A stretch of 64,000 nt of DNA, from positions 38,606 through 102,605 of the forward strand of contig CAZKBP010000021.1 in the NCBI GenBank assembly GCA_964551015.1, given 5' to 3'. Shown in pieces: positions 33,270 to 42,382 of the stretch. Positions within the stretch are counted from its first letter, which is position 1, and each line of letters opens with the position of its first letter. Position numbers and translations under genes: made by a program. The notes beneath the pieces are model-generated. The model saw only the letters and a program-made list of their open reading frames with translations, had not been told where the DNA came from and made no database searches. Origin of the DNA: CAZKBP01 sp964551015. Lineage in GTDB: Bacteria; Bacteroidota; Bacteroidia; Cytophagales; Microscillaceae.

Positions 33270-34700
33270 TTAATCTTGCCGAATGAGCTCAATGGTATAT
33301 CTCATTACACCGTCTATTCCCTCTTTGATTTCTTCTAAATTTTTGCCGATGGAATGGTCAGGCATCAAACCTCGCTGGGTGTGCGATGGCTCATCTACAT
33401 TCAAATAATAACTCCAACGAGGAATACGAATATCCAAACGACTATTGGGTAGTGTAAAAGTAGATAAAAGGCCGCTGTTGTTGCCTTCGTAAGCACCTCC
33501 TGTCTCTTCTCCCAAGAAAATACCTACCCCGTGGGCGTGCGCAATCGCTACTAATTCCGCCGCACCCGAGTAAGTACGGCCATTTATTAGAAAATATATT
33601 TCCCCTCCAAAGCGGTCAGAAAAAGGAGCTTGCAGTTCTAATCCGGGATGATGATGCAATAAAGCATAGCTAGAATCCTGACGAACGGGGCGACCGTATC
33701 CGCGATAATGTTTGCTTACGCGAATTTCTCGGTAGGCACGAAAAGGCTTAGGAAGCAAATAACGAAGCAGCTCGAGCACATGAGTATCATCTCCTCCCGT
33801 ATTGCCTCGTAGATCAATGATTAGATGGTCAAGGGCATTTTTTTTCAAGTATTTGAATTGTTTTTTTAGGAAATTTGAAAACTCCAAACCTTGGCTTTGC
33901 AAACGATTTTGATCGAAGGTATTGATTTTCAAAATAGCGGTACTCAGAGAAGACAGTTCGGTGAAGTGAAGCAAAGGAGCATCAGCCCGAGTTAACTCGA
34001 GGCGTTGGTAAAAATCTGCCTTAGAGATTGGTTCTATCCGATATTGTCGGGTTATCTTCCTACTATCTTGATAAGAGATGAGGTAAGGTTTGGTAGCCTC
34101 AGGGCGGGTCAGGGCGTACCAAAAACTGAATTGCTGTTCCAGACTTCGGTATTTTCCTTGGATACTTTTCGCGTCAGATAGTGCCGAAAGATAAGGCAGA
34201 AAGCTCTCAAAAAGAGAATCAACCGGATGCCCATCAATTTTTAAAAGATGGGTACCTGTGGGTAATTTTTGCTCATTACGAAGGTCTGCGTCTATGTAGA
34301 TCTGCCCTTCTATCCAATGGAAAGTGAAGGGCAGTAAAACGGCTTGCTGGTAAAACTCTTCTCTAAAATCCTTGGGTAAACTCACTTTGCTATGCCCACA
34401 TTGTATCTGCGCAACGGCCTTGGATACAAGCAAATAAAAATTGAGCAAATCGCGAGGCTGATTGAGTGAAGCTTGTACCCGAGTGAAGGCATCGTTTAAC
34501 TCGGCTTGCTCCCGAAAGCGATACAAATTAGGATGAATCTGCGCCAGCTTTTGCAGCAGAAATTGAAAGTCCTCCTTTTGTGCCTGAGAACTCAGGAAGG
34601 GCACAGCAGTATTTTGAGAAAAATCAGTCGATTGTTGTATAACTTGATTGCAGGAAAAAAAAAGGATTCCTACCCACAGGGCATAAATAATTCTAATCAA
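33270..34700 (-). CDS. S41-family peptidase
   Basis: A 476-residue exported protein, probably a lipoprotein (FFSC, Cys17). Residues 40-230 are a helical N-terminal part; a PDZ-like segment is only weakly visible (GTHLLKIDGHPVDSL). The peptidase core contains LIIDLRGNTGGD and the nucleophile Ser in GRTYSGAAELV, followed by GEETGGAYEG. This is the tail-specific/tricorn-type S41 fold. Its job is likely degradation of misfolded or signalled proteins or peptides in the envelope. It follows pcm by 42 nt in the same direction. Confidence 0.85.
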   Translation of the reverse strand: MIRIIYALWVGILFFSCNQVIQQSTDFSQNTAVPFLSSQAQKEDFQFLLQKLAQIHPNLYRFREQAELNDAFTRVQASLNQPRDLLNFYLLVSKAVAQIQCGHSKVSLPKDFREEFYQQAVLLPFTFHWIEGQIYIDADLRNEQKLPTGTHLLKIDGHPVDSLFESFLPYLSALSDAKSIQGKYRSLEQQFSFWYALTRPEATKPYLISYQDSRKITRQYRIEPISKADFYQRLELTRADAPLLHFTELSSLSTAILKINTFDQNRLQSQGLEFSNFLKKQFKYLKKNALDHLIIDLRGNTGGDDTHVLELLRYLLPKPFRAYREIRVSKHYRGYGRPVRQDSSYALLHHHPGLELQAPFSDRFGGEIYFLINGRTYSGAAELVAIAHAHGVGIFLGEETGGAYEGNNSGLLSTFTLPNSRLDIRIPRWSYYLNVDEPSHTQRGLMPDHSIGKNLEEIKEGIDGVMRYTIELIRQD

Positions 34701-34742
34701 GCTGAGGTTCTTCAGGTAAAAAATAAGAATGGAGTAAAGATA

Positions 34743-35375
34743 CTAATATTTTTCACCATTGCTTTGGGTCATGGGTACAAAGCGAACGGGGAAAATATTT
34801 TTTTGACGAACTACTCCCTTCTCCTTTTTCAAGAGATATAAATCTTGCTCTTTGGCATTCCCCACCGGGATGACCATGCGTCCGCCTTCCCTGAGTTGCG
34901 TTTCTAAAACTTGAGGCACATGGCTAGGAGAACAGGTAACAATAATGGCATCGTAGGGAGCGTGTGCTTCCCAGCCTTGGTAACCATCTCCGTGCTTCGT
35001 TTTGATATTCAAATATCCTAACCTAGCTAGCCTTTCTTTCGCCTGCAAGGCCAGCGATTCTACAACCTCAATAGAATAGACCTGTTCGCAAATTTCAGCT
35101 AACACGGCCGCTTGGTAGCCCGAGCCTGTTCCTATCTCCAATACGCGATCCTTGCTACTTAGATCAAGAATTTCGCTCATACAGGCCACAATGTAAGGCT
35201 GTGAAATGGTCTGCCCGTGGCCAATGGGTAGAGGGGTATCTTCGTAGGCTTTGGATTGAAACTGGGGGGGTACAAAATAGTGTCGCTTCACTTTTTGCAG
35301 GGCACGAATCACCTTGGGGTCTCTGACACCACGACCCTTGATTTGGTTTTCTATCATTTGCGTATGCATATCCAT
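34743..35375 (-). CDS. pcm: protein-L-isoaspartate O-methyltransferase
   Basis: A 210-residue class I methyltransferase that repairs isoaspartyl damage. The family markers are complete: VIRALQKVKRHYFVP at the start, the IGHGQTISQPYIVACM motif, the SAM-binding VLEIGTGSGYQAAVLAE, HGDGYQGW, and the closing GGRMVIPVG. The length is normal. It is the gene before the S41 peptidase (42-nt gap), so both may be one operon concerned with damaged proteins, with ferredoxin 167 nt upstream. Confidence 0.95.
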   Translation of the reverse strand: MDMHTQMIENQIKGRGVRDPKVIRALQKVKRHYFVPPQFQSKAYEDTPLPIGHGQTISQPYIVACMSEILDLSSKDRVLEIGTGSGYQAAVLAEICEQVYSIEVVESLALQAKERLARLGYLNIKTKHGDGYQGWEAHAPYDAIIVTCSPSHVPQVLETQLREGGRMVIPVGNAKEQDLYLLKKEKGVVRQKNIFPVRFVPMTQSNGEKY

Positions 35376-35542
35376 TCTCCTTGCTATTTAACCTGTACTA
35401 CACTTTATAGGCACACGAAATCAGAGGAATTATTTTTTGTCCTATTCGTCTATTTATTAAACATAAGGTACGAAAAAAAAGTTAGTTATGCAATTTATAC
35501 ACACGCTTGGTGTCAGCGATAGAAACCTAATACGGGAGACGA

Positions 35543-35860
35543 TTAAGAAGTCTTGAGTCGCAAAGTCAAACCTTGCATGGCTTCGCTTACTCGCATTTGG
35601 CAAGCCAAGCGACTGCCATCACTCGCATCAGGAAGTGTATCCAACATCTCCCATTCTGCCTCGGTCGCTTCCATAAAAGCCTCCCCTTCCAGTACCTCCA
35701 CGTGGCAAGTAGCACACAAAGCCATACCTCCACAGGTTGCTTGTACCGAATAGTCAGAAGCTTTTAAAACTTCCATAAGCGAGAGCGAGACGTCAGTCGG
35801 CACTTCAATAGTTTGGCGATCGCCATTTATATTTTCTACAAAAATTTGAATATTTGCCAT
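35543..35860 (-). CDS. [2Fe-2S] ferredoxin, adrenodoxin type
   Basis: A 105-residue soluble electron carrier. The four cluster ligands are in C-x5-C-x2-C (ATCGGMALCATC) and the distal Cys in SRLACQMRV. The spacing and the absence of extra domains fit the adrenodoxin/ISC-type ferredoxins. It lies 40 nt after the ferredoxin-NADP reductase gene in the same direction, so the reductase and its substrate are likely expressed together. Which oxygenase or other enzyme receives the electrons is not visible here; the Rieske oxygenase at 53352 is a candidate by function only. Confidence 0.92.
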   Translation of the reverse strand: MANIQIFVENINGDRQTIEVPTDVSLSLMEVLKASDYSVQATCGGMALCATCHVEVLEGEAFMEATEAEWEMLDTLPDASDGSRLACQMRVSEAMQGLTLRLKTS

Positions 35861-35900
35861 GTTAATTCAATGATTGATTAGCGTGATGGATTGCTTTTGA

Positions 35901-36911
35901 TTAAAGAGCCTCGATGCCGTTCACGGTCGTGTATTTAAAGCTCAGATGCTGGCCCGGATTCACGATTTTAAAAGCACTATGTGCCATCAAGGCTGCTTCG
36001 TGAAAGCCACTCAGGATCAACTTGAGCTTACCGGGGTAGGTATTGATATCGCCAATCGCATAGATGCCTTCTATATTGGTAGAATAATCACGGGTATCGA
36101 CTTGGATGGCGTTTTTATCTAAATTCAAATTCCAATCCGCAATGGGGCCAAGCTTGGGGCTGAGGCCAAAGAGTGGAATAAGGTAGTCAGTCTCGAGGCG
36201 AGTCAGATTCTTTTCTTTATCGATGACTTCTACGGCTTGCAAAATACCATTCCCTTCCAAGCGATGTAAATTGCTATTCAAATGCAGGCGAATTTTACCA
36301 GCTTCGGCCAGTGCTTGTACCTTGGCCGCAGAGTCAGGTGCTCCCCGAAACTTTGAACCACGATGTACCAGCGTCAGGTCTTCGCAAATTTCGGCCAAAT
36401 AGAGAGTCCAGTCTAAGGCAGAATCTCCTCCTCCGGCCAGCACCAATTTTTTGTTCCGATAGTCTTCAGGATTTTTGATCAGATAGCGAATGCCTTTGTT
36501 TTCAAAGCGCTCGAGCTGCTCCAGTTGTGGTTTGCGAGGCTCGAAACAACCCAAGCCACCCGCGATTACCACGGCAGAAGCAATGATTTCTGTCTCTTCG
36601 GAAGTTTTGACCACAAACTTGCCTTCCGCATTCTTTTCCAGAGTTTCTACGCGCTCTCCTAGCGTAAATTCAGGTCGAAAAGGGGCAATTTGTTCAGCCA
36701 AACGATCTACTAGCTCCTGTGCCAAAATGCTCGGATAGCCAGGAATATCGTAGATGGGCTTGCGTGGATAAATTTCGGAGAGTTGTCCACCAATTTGGGG
36801 CAGGGCGTCTACTACGTGGCAGCGCATTTTGAGTAATCCAGCCTCAAAGACGGCAAATAAGCCCACGGGGCCTGCGCCGATGATGCAAAGGTCGCTTTGA
36901 AATGTTTTCAT
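35901..36911 (-). CDS. ferredoxin-NADP reductase, thioredoxin-reductase-like type
   Basis: A 336-residue flavoprotein. FAD binding is shown by CIIGAGPVGLFAVFEAGL and the later AIGDINTYPGK; NAD(P) binding by KLVLAGGGDSALDW. The active-site CxxC of thioredoxin reductase is absent, as in the YumC/FNR2 family. GGQLSEIYPRKPIYDIPGYP is a family signature. It moves electrons between NADPH and ferredoxin and is encoded just before the ferredoxin. The 320 bp upstream hold structured repeats that could belong to its leader. Confidence 0.92.
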   Translation of the reverse strand: MKTFQSDLCIIGAGPVGLFAVFEAGLLKMRCHVVDALPQIGGQLSEIYPRKPIYDIPGYPSILAQELVDRLAEQIAPFRPEFTLGERVETLEKNAEGKFVVKTSEETEIIASAVVIAGGLGCFEPRKPQLEQLERFENKGIRYLIKNPEDYRNKKLVLAGGGDSALDWTLYLAEICEDLTLVHRGSKFRGAPDSAAKVQALAEAGKIRLHLNSNLHRLEGNGILQAVEVIDKEKNLTRLETDYLIPLFGLSPKLGPIADWNLNLDKNAIQVDTRDYSTNIEGIYAIGDINTYPGKLKLILSGFHEAALMAHSAFKIVNPGQHLSFKYTTVNGIEAL

Positions 36912-37042
36912 GATGTTGATTGATGTTCTTATGTTGATTTAAGAACTAAATTTAGCACACAAAAGTTTTATAAACTAATAATTAGTATGCTAAGTAAATT
37001 TTATCACGAATTACCCCTTACAAATGAAGACGCCATGCAATA

Positions 37043-37121
37043 ATTAGGATGCATCATTCTCCAATCTGATCCTAATCAGCTAACGCCTTAGATATTCTCC
37101 AATCTATCAGCTAAATATCTA
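37043..37121. repeat. two stem-loops with the same loop sequence
   Basis: Stem 1 is ATTAGGAT/ATCCTAAT (37043-37050 and 37068-37075); stem 2 is AGATATT/AATATCT (37090-37096 and 37114-37120). The stems differ, but both loops present CTCCAATCT, part of a 21-28 bp imperfect direct repeat (37056-37083 and 37094-37114). GGAGA at 37125-37129 could pair with the loop TCTCC as a pseudoknot. Confidence 0.6.
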
Positions 37122-37133
37122 GAAGGAGACTAT

Positions 37134-37175
37134 ATTCCCCTTACTTGTGCTTAGCTAAGCATAAATAAGGGGAAT
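37134..37175. repeat. 42-bp palindrome
   Basis: ATTCCCCTTA (37134-37143) is the perfect reverse complement of 37166-37175, and the centre holds the perfect 14-nt palindrome TGCTTAGCTAAGCA (37148-37161). It follows the msrA terminator in the direction of msrA transcription. It could be a second terminator, an operator or a folded RNA. Confidence 0.65.
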
Positions 37176-37187
37176 GGTAGAATACAA

Positions 37188-37214
37188 AGTCCCCGAAACT
37201 GAAGTTTCGGGGCT
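37188..37214 (-). terminator. msrA terminator
   Basis: CCCCGAAAC pairs with GTTTCGGGG around a 4-nt loop (37191-37212), with T-rich sequence on the minus strand beyond it. It follows the msrA stop by 18 nt. Confidence 0.8.
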
Positions 37215-37231
37215 CGTATTTAGTTCCTTTC

Positions 37232-37900
37232 TTAGGATTCTTTGTACTTCTCTTTGGTTTTTTCGGGGAATTTCTTCAAGAATTTTTTCACCTTCGGCAC
37301 AGCCACTTGGCGAATGTAGGGGTTGTTTGGATTAAGCTCGTAATAGTTTTGGTGATAATCCTCTGCTTCGTAGAAAATCTTGAGTTTAGAAACTTCGGTT
37401 ACGATGGGTTCGTCATATTTACCAGATTTGTCGAGCTTCTGGATGTAGGCTTCGGTCATTTTTTTCTCTTCCTCGGTTCGGTAGAAAACCGCCGAACGAT
37501 ACTGCTTTCCTACGTCCGGCCCCTGGCGATTTAGCTGGGTAGGGTTATGAGTGGCAAAGAAAATTTCTAATAATTCTTGGTAAGTGATGACTTCGGGATC
37601 ATAATAAATATTGACACATTCGGCATGATCCGTCTCGCCGTAGCTCACTTGCTTGTAAGTCGGATTCTTTTGATCTCCTCCCGAATAGCCAGACACTACA
37701 TCACGCACGCCTTCGGTACGCTCAAACACGGCTTCGGTACACCAGAAACAACCTCCCGCGAAGGTAGCTTCTTTCAGCTCTTCCAACTCCTCAGAAGTGG
37801 GGGGTGGCAAAACTTCGGCTCGCTGTGTGCCCTGAGATTGGGTACAAGCCACGAGTATGGTTACTAATAGAATACTAATAAGATAAATTGGATTTTTCAT
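37232..37900 (-). CDS. msrA: peptide-methionine (S)-S-oxide reductase, lipoprotein form
   Basis: A 222-residue MsrA. The catalytic motif GGCFWC is intact, followed by FERTEGVRDVVSGYSGG, NPTYKQVSYGETDHAE and the closing AEDYHQNYYELNP. It carries a lipoprotein signal (LLVTILVACTQS, Cys19), so it repairs oxidised methionine outside the cytoplasm. MsrB is not fused or adjacent. It is transcribed leftward, divergent from lipA, from the shared region 37901-38051, and ends in a clear terminator. Confidence 0.94.
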   Translation of the reverse strand: MKNPIYLISILLVTILVACTQSQGTQRAEVLPPPTSEELEELKEATFAGGCFWCTEAVFERTEGVRDVVSGYSGGDQKNPTYKQVSYGETDHAECVNIYYDPEVITYQELLEIFFATHNPTQLNRQGPDVGKQYRSAVFYRTEEEKKMTEAYIQKLDKSGKYDEPIVTEVSKLKIFYEAEDYHQNYYELNPNNPYIRQVAVPKVKKFLKKFPEKTKEKYKES

Positions 37901-37996
37901 TTTTTTATGCTTTTTGTTTCTAACAAAAGAAAAGTCTATTTAGTTAAAATCGACCGCCGAAGTATGTCATCTGAACTACTTTTCTGCGAAAAGACT

Positions 37997-38004
37997 TATA
38001 TTTG
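37997..38004 (+). promoter_or_regulatory. -7 promoter box for lipA
   Basis: TATATTTG is an exact match to TAnnTTTG and lies 47 nt before the lipA ATG. A -33 TTTG is not evident about 20 nt upstream. Confidence 0.5.
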
Positions 38005-38051
38005 AACAAAAAGCTTTCACAAATAACTTCTCTGAAGAGAGAAAATAAAGC

Positions 38052-38930
38052 ATGGATATACCTGATATGAACGATACTAAAACGCAATCCAAAAGACAAA
38101 AACCAGACTGGCTCAAGATCAAAGTGCCCGGCGGAAAGAACTATGCCGAGGTGAAGCAAATTGTCAACGAGCACCAACTACACACCATCTGCCAAAGTGG
38201 CCGCTGCCCCAATATGGGAGAGTGCTGGGGGCGTGGCACGGCTACTTTTATGATTCTGGGCGATATTTGTACGCGTGCTTGTCGCTTCTGTGCCGTGAAA
38301 ACAGGGCGACCCAACGAGGTAGATTGGCAAGAACCAGAGCGCGTAGCCGAATCGGTCAAGTTGATGAAGCTCAAGCACTGTGTCATTACTTCGGTAGACC
38401 GAGATGACCTCAAAGATGGAGGTTCACTGGTCTGGGAAGCGACCATTCAAGCCATCCAGGCAGCTATGCCCGAAACCACGATGGAAGTACTCATTCCAGA
38501 TTTCAAAGGCAATACCGAAAATATCCAGCGCATCATCGATGCCCAGCCTCATGTTATTTCTCATAACATGGAAACCGTGCGTCGCCTCACACGCCAAGTG
38601 CGTAGAAACTCTAACTATGATCGTAGCCTCGCGGTGATTCAGCAGGTGGCTCAGGCGGGTATTCGCTCCAAGTCTGGAATTATGCTCGGATTGGGCGAGA
38701 CGGAAGCCGAAATCATCGAGACGATGGACGATCTACGCTCCATGGGTTGCGAAGTGATGACCATTGGGCAGTATTTACAACCCACCAAAGCGCACCTGAA
38801 AGTACAGGAGTTTATCAAACCCGAAGTTTTTAAGCGGTATGAAGAAATTGGCTTAGAAAAAGGCTTTCGCTACGTAGAAAGTGGAGCGATGGTCAGAAGT
38901 TCTTACCACGCCGAAAAACACGTACATTAA
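38052..38930 (+). CDS. lipA: lipoyl synthase
   Basis: A 292-residue radical SAM enzyme that inserts two sulfurs into octanoyl chains on the E2 and H proteins. The auxiliary cluster motif C-x4-C-x5-C reads CQSGRCPNMGEC, and the radical SAM motif C-x3-C-x2-C reads CTRACRFC. The family phrases TSVDRDDL, HNMETVRRL and SGIMLGLGET are present, and R-S-S-Y-H near the end binds the auxiliary cluster. The first eight residues are optional; a second Met (MNDTKTQ) could also start. lipB follows 111 nt downstream, so both lipoate steps are linked. Confidence 0.96.
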   Translation: MDIPDMNDTKTQSKRQKPDWLKIKVPGGKNYAEVKQIVNEHQLHTICQSGRCPNMGECWGRGTATFMILGDICTRACRFCAVKTGRPNEVDWQEPERVAESVKLMKLKHCVITSVDRDDLKDGGSLVWEATIQAIQAAMPETTMEVLIPDFKGNTENIQRIIDAQPHVISHNMETVRRLTRQVRRNSNYDRSLAVIQQVAQAGIRSKSGIMLGLGETEAEIIETMDDLRSMGCEVMTIGQYLQPTKAHLKVQEFIKPEVFKRYEEIGLEKGFRYVESGAMVRSSYHAEKHVH

Positions 38931-39041
38931 TTTAATACCGTGAGCATGGATCAGTGATCGGTTTTCTCTTCACAGAGAAATCTAGAAATCTATCTCCGAT
39001 TTACTGATCATTGCTTACAAATCACTGAGCATTGTTTACTG

Positions 39042-39722
39042 ATGACTGGAAATATTCTCATTCAAAACCTAGGCATAATTGATTATCAGGAAGCTTGGAG
39101 CTTGCAAAAAATGTATTTTCAGCAATTGCTGGATTACAAAGCAAGAAAATCTGAGCAAGCCCCGCATCAGTATTTGATTTTCTGTGAACATCCTCACGTC
39201 TACACGCTCGGCAAAAATGGTTCTGAACAAAATCTGCTCCTTCCCACCGAGCAGCTTCGGGAGCGTGGAGCCACTTTTTACCAGATTGAGCGAGGGGGAG
39301 ATATTACTTATCACGGGCCGGGTCAGTTGGTCATGTACCCCATTTTAGATTTAGAACAATTTGGCTTGGGTCTCAGGCAATACGTTTGGCTACTGGAAGA
39401 AAGTGTCATCAGCTGTTTGGAAGATTTTGGTATCCAAGCCAAGCGAATGGAGGGCGCACCAGGGCTTTGGCTAGAGCAAAATCGTAAAATTTGCGCACTC
39501 GGAATCAAGGCGAGTCGTCAGGTGACGATGCACGGTTTGGCTTTGAATGTGAATACGGATTTGCGTTATTTTGATTGGATTCATCCCTGTGGCTTTCAAG
39601 ACAAAGGGACGACTTCCATGCAAAAAGAATTAGGAAAGGCACTTGATATGCAAGCAGTACGGCTACGGTTGAAAGATCATTTTTTAGAGAAGCTCCTTCA
39701 CGCTGTCAATGTTCATTTTTGA
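39042..39722 (+). CDS. lipB: lipoyl(octanoyl) transferase
   Basis: A 226-residue acyltransferase that moves octanoate from acyl carrier protein to lipoyl domains. Typical motifs are visible: the central GGDITYHGPGQLVMYPILDL, the catalytic Lys in CALGIKASR, and the catalytic Cys in HPCGFQDKGTTS. The gene shares its direction with lipA and may use a separate promoter in the 111-bp gap. The length is normal, with no extra domain. Confidence 0.95.
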   Translation: MTGNILIQNLGIIDYQEAWSLQKMYFQQLLDYKARKSEQAPHQYLIFCEHPHVYTLGKNGSEQNLLLPTEQLRERGATFYQIERGGDITYHGPGQLVMYPILDLEQFGLGLRQYVWLLEESVISCLEDFGIQAKRMEGAPGLWLEQNRKICALGIKASRQVTMHGLALNVNTDLRYFDWIHPCGFQDKGTTSMQKELGKALDMQAVRLRLKDHFLEKLLHAVNVHF

Positions 39723-39735
39723 ACACTTGACCAAA

Positions 39736-39765
39736 TAAAAAGTCGGACCAAAAGCCCGACCTTAT
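39736..39765 (+). terminator. terminator after lipB
   Basis: GTCGG (39742-39746) pairs with CCGAC, with flanking A/T pairs, giving an AAAAGTCGG-loop-CCGACCTT form common in Bacteroidota. The loop is A-rich. Confidence 0.6.
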
Positions 39766-39835
39766 ATGATAGGTTTTAATAATTAATCAAATCAAGAGAG
39801 AAGTGCGGTAATTAATCCGCAGCTTCTACTGCTCT

Positions 39836-40036
39836 TCAACTCTTTTGAGTAGATTCCTTCTTTTCATTCAATTCTTTTTGCTTTTTTTGAGAAACTGGAG
39901 CCTCCTCAGAGGCAGTTGAGATACTACTATGGTTTGTAAAAAATTGCAAACAGAGTATCAAAGCCATCACGATGAGGAAAATCCTCACGAAATTCAGATT
40001 TCTGGTCTGTGTTTGATGTAATTTCATCGCTTTCAT
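39836..40036 (-). CDS. small membrane protein of unknown function
   Basis: A 66-residue candidate. A basic start (MKAMKLHQ), one transmembrane helix (FVRIFLIVMALILCLQFF), then a polar Glu/Lys/Ser-rich tail. This N-in or N-out single-span form with a charged tail looks like a real small protein, but there is no family match that I can recall. It stands alone between lipB and the symporter, in opposite direction. Confidence 0.5.
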   Translation of the reverse strand: MKAMKLHQTQTRNLNFVRIFLIVMALILCLQFFTNHSSISTASEEAPVSQKKQKELNEKKESTQKS

Positions 40037-40526
40037 AGTGATTGTATGCTTGCTTAACGGCTATATGGTTTACATAACTAGGTCAATGGTTGTGCCATTT
40101 TCCATAAACCTTTGGTAGCCAGTTTTTTATAAACGAAGCTAGATTTTATCTTCAAAAAGTGTATCGAAAATGAACAATACTAGCTTCACTACTGAACATT
40201 TACGATGCAAAGCTACAATAGTTACACAAAACAATTCTAAAATTTAATAAAAAATATTAGTTTTTTATTTGTTATTTCGAGGTTAAGAATCTTGTTTTTC
40301 AGAAATATATTTGGATTTACTTTCCATACAGCTCATCTCAACTAATCTTCTTGGGAAAGGGCTTAGATTATTCCAACAAAGACCAATTCTGCCAAATCCG
40401 TCTGATGCTAGGAGTTAAGACAAGGAAAAGGAATAAGCCGTGTGCCTTAGCTCCTGCTTCCTATCTTCTGACTGCAATTACACTTTTTTTCTTAAATTGC
40501 TCGCTGTTTATTTAGCAACTACTTCC
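40037..40526. promoter_or_regulatory. 490-bp region upstream of the symporter, with a -7 box
   Basis: TATATTTG at 40306-40313 matches TAnnTTTG exactly and lies 213 nt before the preferred symporter ATG; no spaced TTTG is found. The rest is AT-rich with no gene. A frame open from 40440 extends the symporter N-terminally with a sequence unlike the family and is not used. Confidence 0.35.
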
Positions 40527-42305
40527 ATGGCATTAAGCACGTTAGATTGGGTTATCATTGTCTTTTTCTTGATTTTGATTTTGGGAGTGGGCTTTTCTTA
40601 CGCTCGTCAGGCGGGGCAAAGCACCACGCATTTTTTCTTGGGAGGACGGAACCTTCCTTGGTGGATCGCGGGTACGTCTATGGTGGCGACTACTTTTGCT
40701 GCAGATACGCCCTTGGCGGTTACCGAAATGGTCGCTCAAAATGGCATCGCGGGTAATTGGCTCTGGTGGAATGCCTTGGCAGGTGGCATGCTCACGACCT
40801 TCTTTTTTGCCAAGTACTGGCGCAGGGCGGATATTCTGACCGATTTAGAATTGATAGAAATGCGTTATTCTGGGCCAGAAGCATCTTTTTTGAGGGGCTT
40901 TCGGGCGGTGTACTTTGGCTTGTTTATGAATTCTATCATCATTGGTTGGGTGAATGTCGCCCTGATGAGTCTGTTGGAAGTATTTTTTGATGTACCTGCC
41001 GCTTCCAGTATTTATTACGTAGCCGTGGCGATGGTCTTGGTGATGATCTATTCCAGTGTGTCGGGACTATTGGGCGTGGTGATGACGGATGTAATCCAGT
41101 TCGTAGTGGCGATGTTGGGTACGATTATGCTAGCCATTCTCGTGATTCAATCAGAAGAAGTAGGAGGAATTGCCACCTTAAAAGCAAGATTGCCCGAAGG
41201 AGCTATTGATTTTTTTCCGAATATTGCTGGGAGTTCGGCCACGAGTATAGGACAAGGTTTGAGTTTGGGCTTGGGGAGCTTCTTGGCTTTTACGACGATG
41301 CAGTGGTGGGCAAGTTGGTACCCGGGAGCAGAGCCCGGTGGGGGCGGCTATATTGCCCAACGCATGATGAGCACCCGCAGCGAAAAAGACGCGATTTATG
41401 CCACTCTATTTTTTCAAATCGCGCATTATTGTATCCGGCCTTGGCCTTGGATCTTGGTGGGTTTAGCCTCTACCCTTCTCTATCCAGAGTTGGCCGCAGA
41501 TGAGAAAAAACTGGGCTTCGTGATGGCCATGAAAGACTTTTTGCCCAGTGGTCTGAAAGGCTTGCTGTTGGTTGCTTTTTTAGGGGCTTACATGAGCACG
41601 ATTTCTACCCAATTGAACTGGGGAGCGAGTTATTTGGTCAATGATTTGTACCAAAGATTTGTACAGCCGGATGCGGGAGAAAAGCAGCTTGTCCGTATTT
41701 CCCGCTTGGCTACTTTCCTGATGATGTTAGTGGCTCTGGTCGTTACTACGCAGATTGGTAATATATCCAATGCTTGGGGTTTTATTGTAGAATGTGGGGC
41801 AGGCTTGGGCTTGGTGCTCATTCTGCGCTGGTATTGGTGGCGGATCAATGCCTGGAGCGAAATTGTAGCCACGATTGCGCCCTTCTTGGCCTATGCGTTG
41901 GCTCGGTTTTATTTGGTACAATTTGATCCGGCTTGGGGGCAAGGAATTCAACAAAACCCTCGCACTTTCTTTTTTACGGTTGGCTTCACGACGATCGCGT
42001 GGCTTCTGGCTACTTTCTTGACCAGACCTACCCATTTGAACACATTAAAGAAATTTTATTTAAAAGTAGAACCAGAAGGAGCTTGGAACCCTGTTCGCCA
42101 GCAACTGGGTATTACTCCGCCTCCCTCGAGCTTGGTTTGGCTACTAGTTTGTTGGCTCAGTGCGATTTTGCTGGCTTATTCGGTTTTATTTTTGACAGGA
42201 TCAATTATTTTTGGTCAGTGGAGTGCCTTTGTCTTTTATTTGCTTGTCTTTCTAGGGTCAGGAGCCGTACTCCGATACGCGGCGAGGCGCGTGAAGATTT
42301 TGTGA
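40527..42305 (+). CDS. sodium:solute symporter family protein
   Basis: A 592-residue membrane protein with about 14 helices. The start at 40527 (MALSTLDWVIIVFF) puts the first helix at the N-terminus, as in the family; the longer frame from 40440 would add 29 unlikely residues. SSF markers are GRNLPWWIAGTSMVATTFAADTPLAVTEM, where the TFAADT segment follows the family pattern for sodium coordination, and GASYLVNDLYQRFV in the middle. It would take up a solute with Na+; the ligand cannot be told. It is followed by a small HExxH protein 77 nt downstream. Confidence 0.88.
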   Translation: MALSTLDWVIIVFFLILILGVGFSYARQAGQSTTHFFLGGRNLPWWIAGTSMVATTFAADTPLAVTEMVAQNGIAGNWLWWNALAGGMLTTFFFAKYWRRADILTDLELIEMRYSGPEASFLRGFRAVYFGLFMNSIIIGWVNVALMSLLEVFFDVPAASSIYYVAVAMVLVMIYSSVSGLLGVVMTDVIQFVVAMLGTIMLAILVIQSEEVGGIATLKARLPEGAIDFFPNIAGSSATSIGQGLSLGLGSFLAFTTMQWWASWYPGAEPGGGGYIAQRMMSTRSEKDAIYATLFFQIAHYCIRPWPWILVGLASTLLYPELAADEKKLGFVMAMKDFLPSGLKGLLLVAFLGAYMSTISTQLNWGASYLVNDLYQRFVQPDAGEKQLVRISRLATFLMMLVALVVTTQIGNISNAWGFIVECGAGLGLVLILRWYWWRINAWSEIVATIAPFLAYALARFYLVQFDPAWGQGIQQNPRTFFFTVGFTTIAWLLATFLTRPTHLNTLKKFYLKVEPEGAWNPVRQQLGITPPPSSLVWLLVCWLSAILLAYSVLFLTGSIIFGQWSAFVFYLLVFLGSGAVLRYAARRVKIL

Positions 42306-42382
42306 TTTTTTTGAAAATAACTGAATACTCGCTTACGCATTTTCATAATAAAATCGTGGAGGTTTCAGTTTAAAAATAGAAC

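Larger units (their letters stand above)
36912..37231. other. 320-bp structured intergenic region
   Basis: Contains, in plus-strand order: an 8-bp stem (37043-37050 with 37068-37075); a second stem with an 8-bp match including the closing T-A (37089-37121); a 10-bp perfect stem (37134-37143 with 37166-37175) enclosing a 14-nt palindrome; and the msrA terminator at 37188-37214. The first two loops share ATTCTCCAATCT. No gene is seen. Confidence 0.7.

Noticed and set aside
40440..40526. N-terminal extension of the symporter
   Set aside because: The added 29 residues start at GTG and do not fit the family start; the ATG at 40527 gives the correct first helix.
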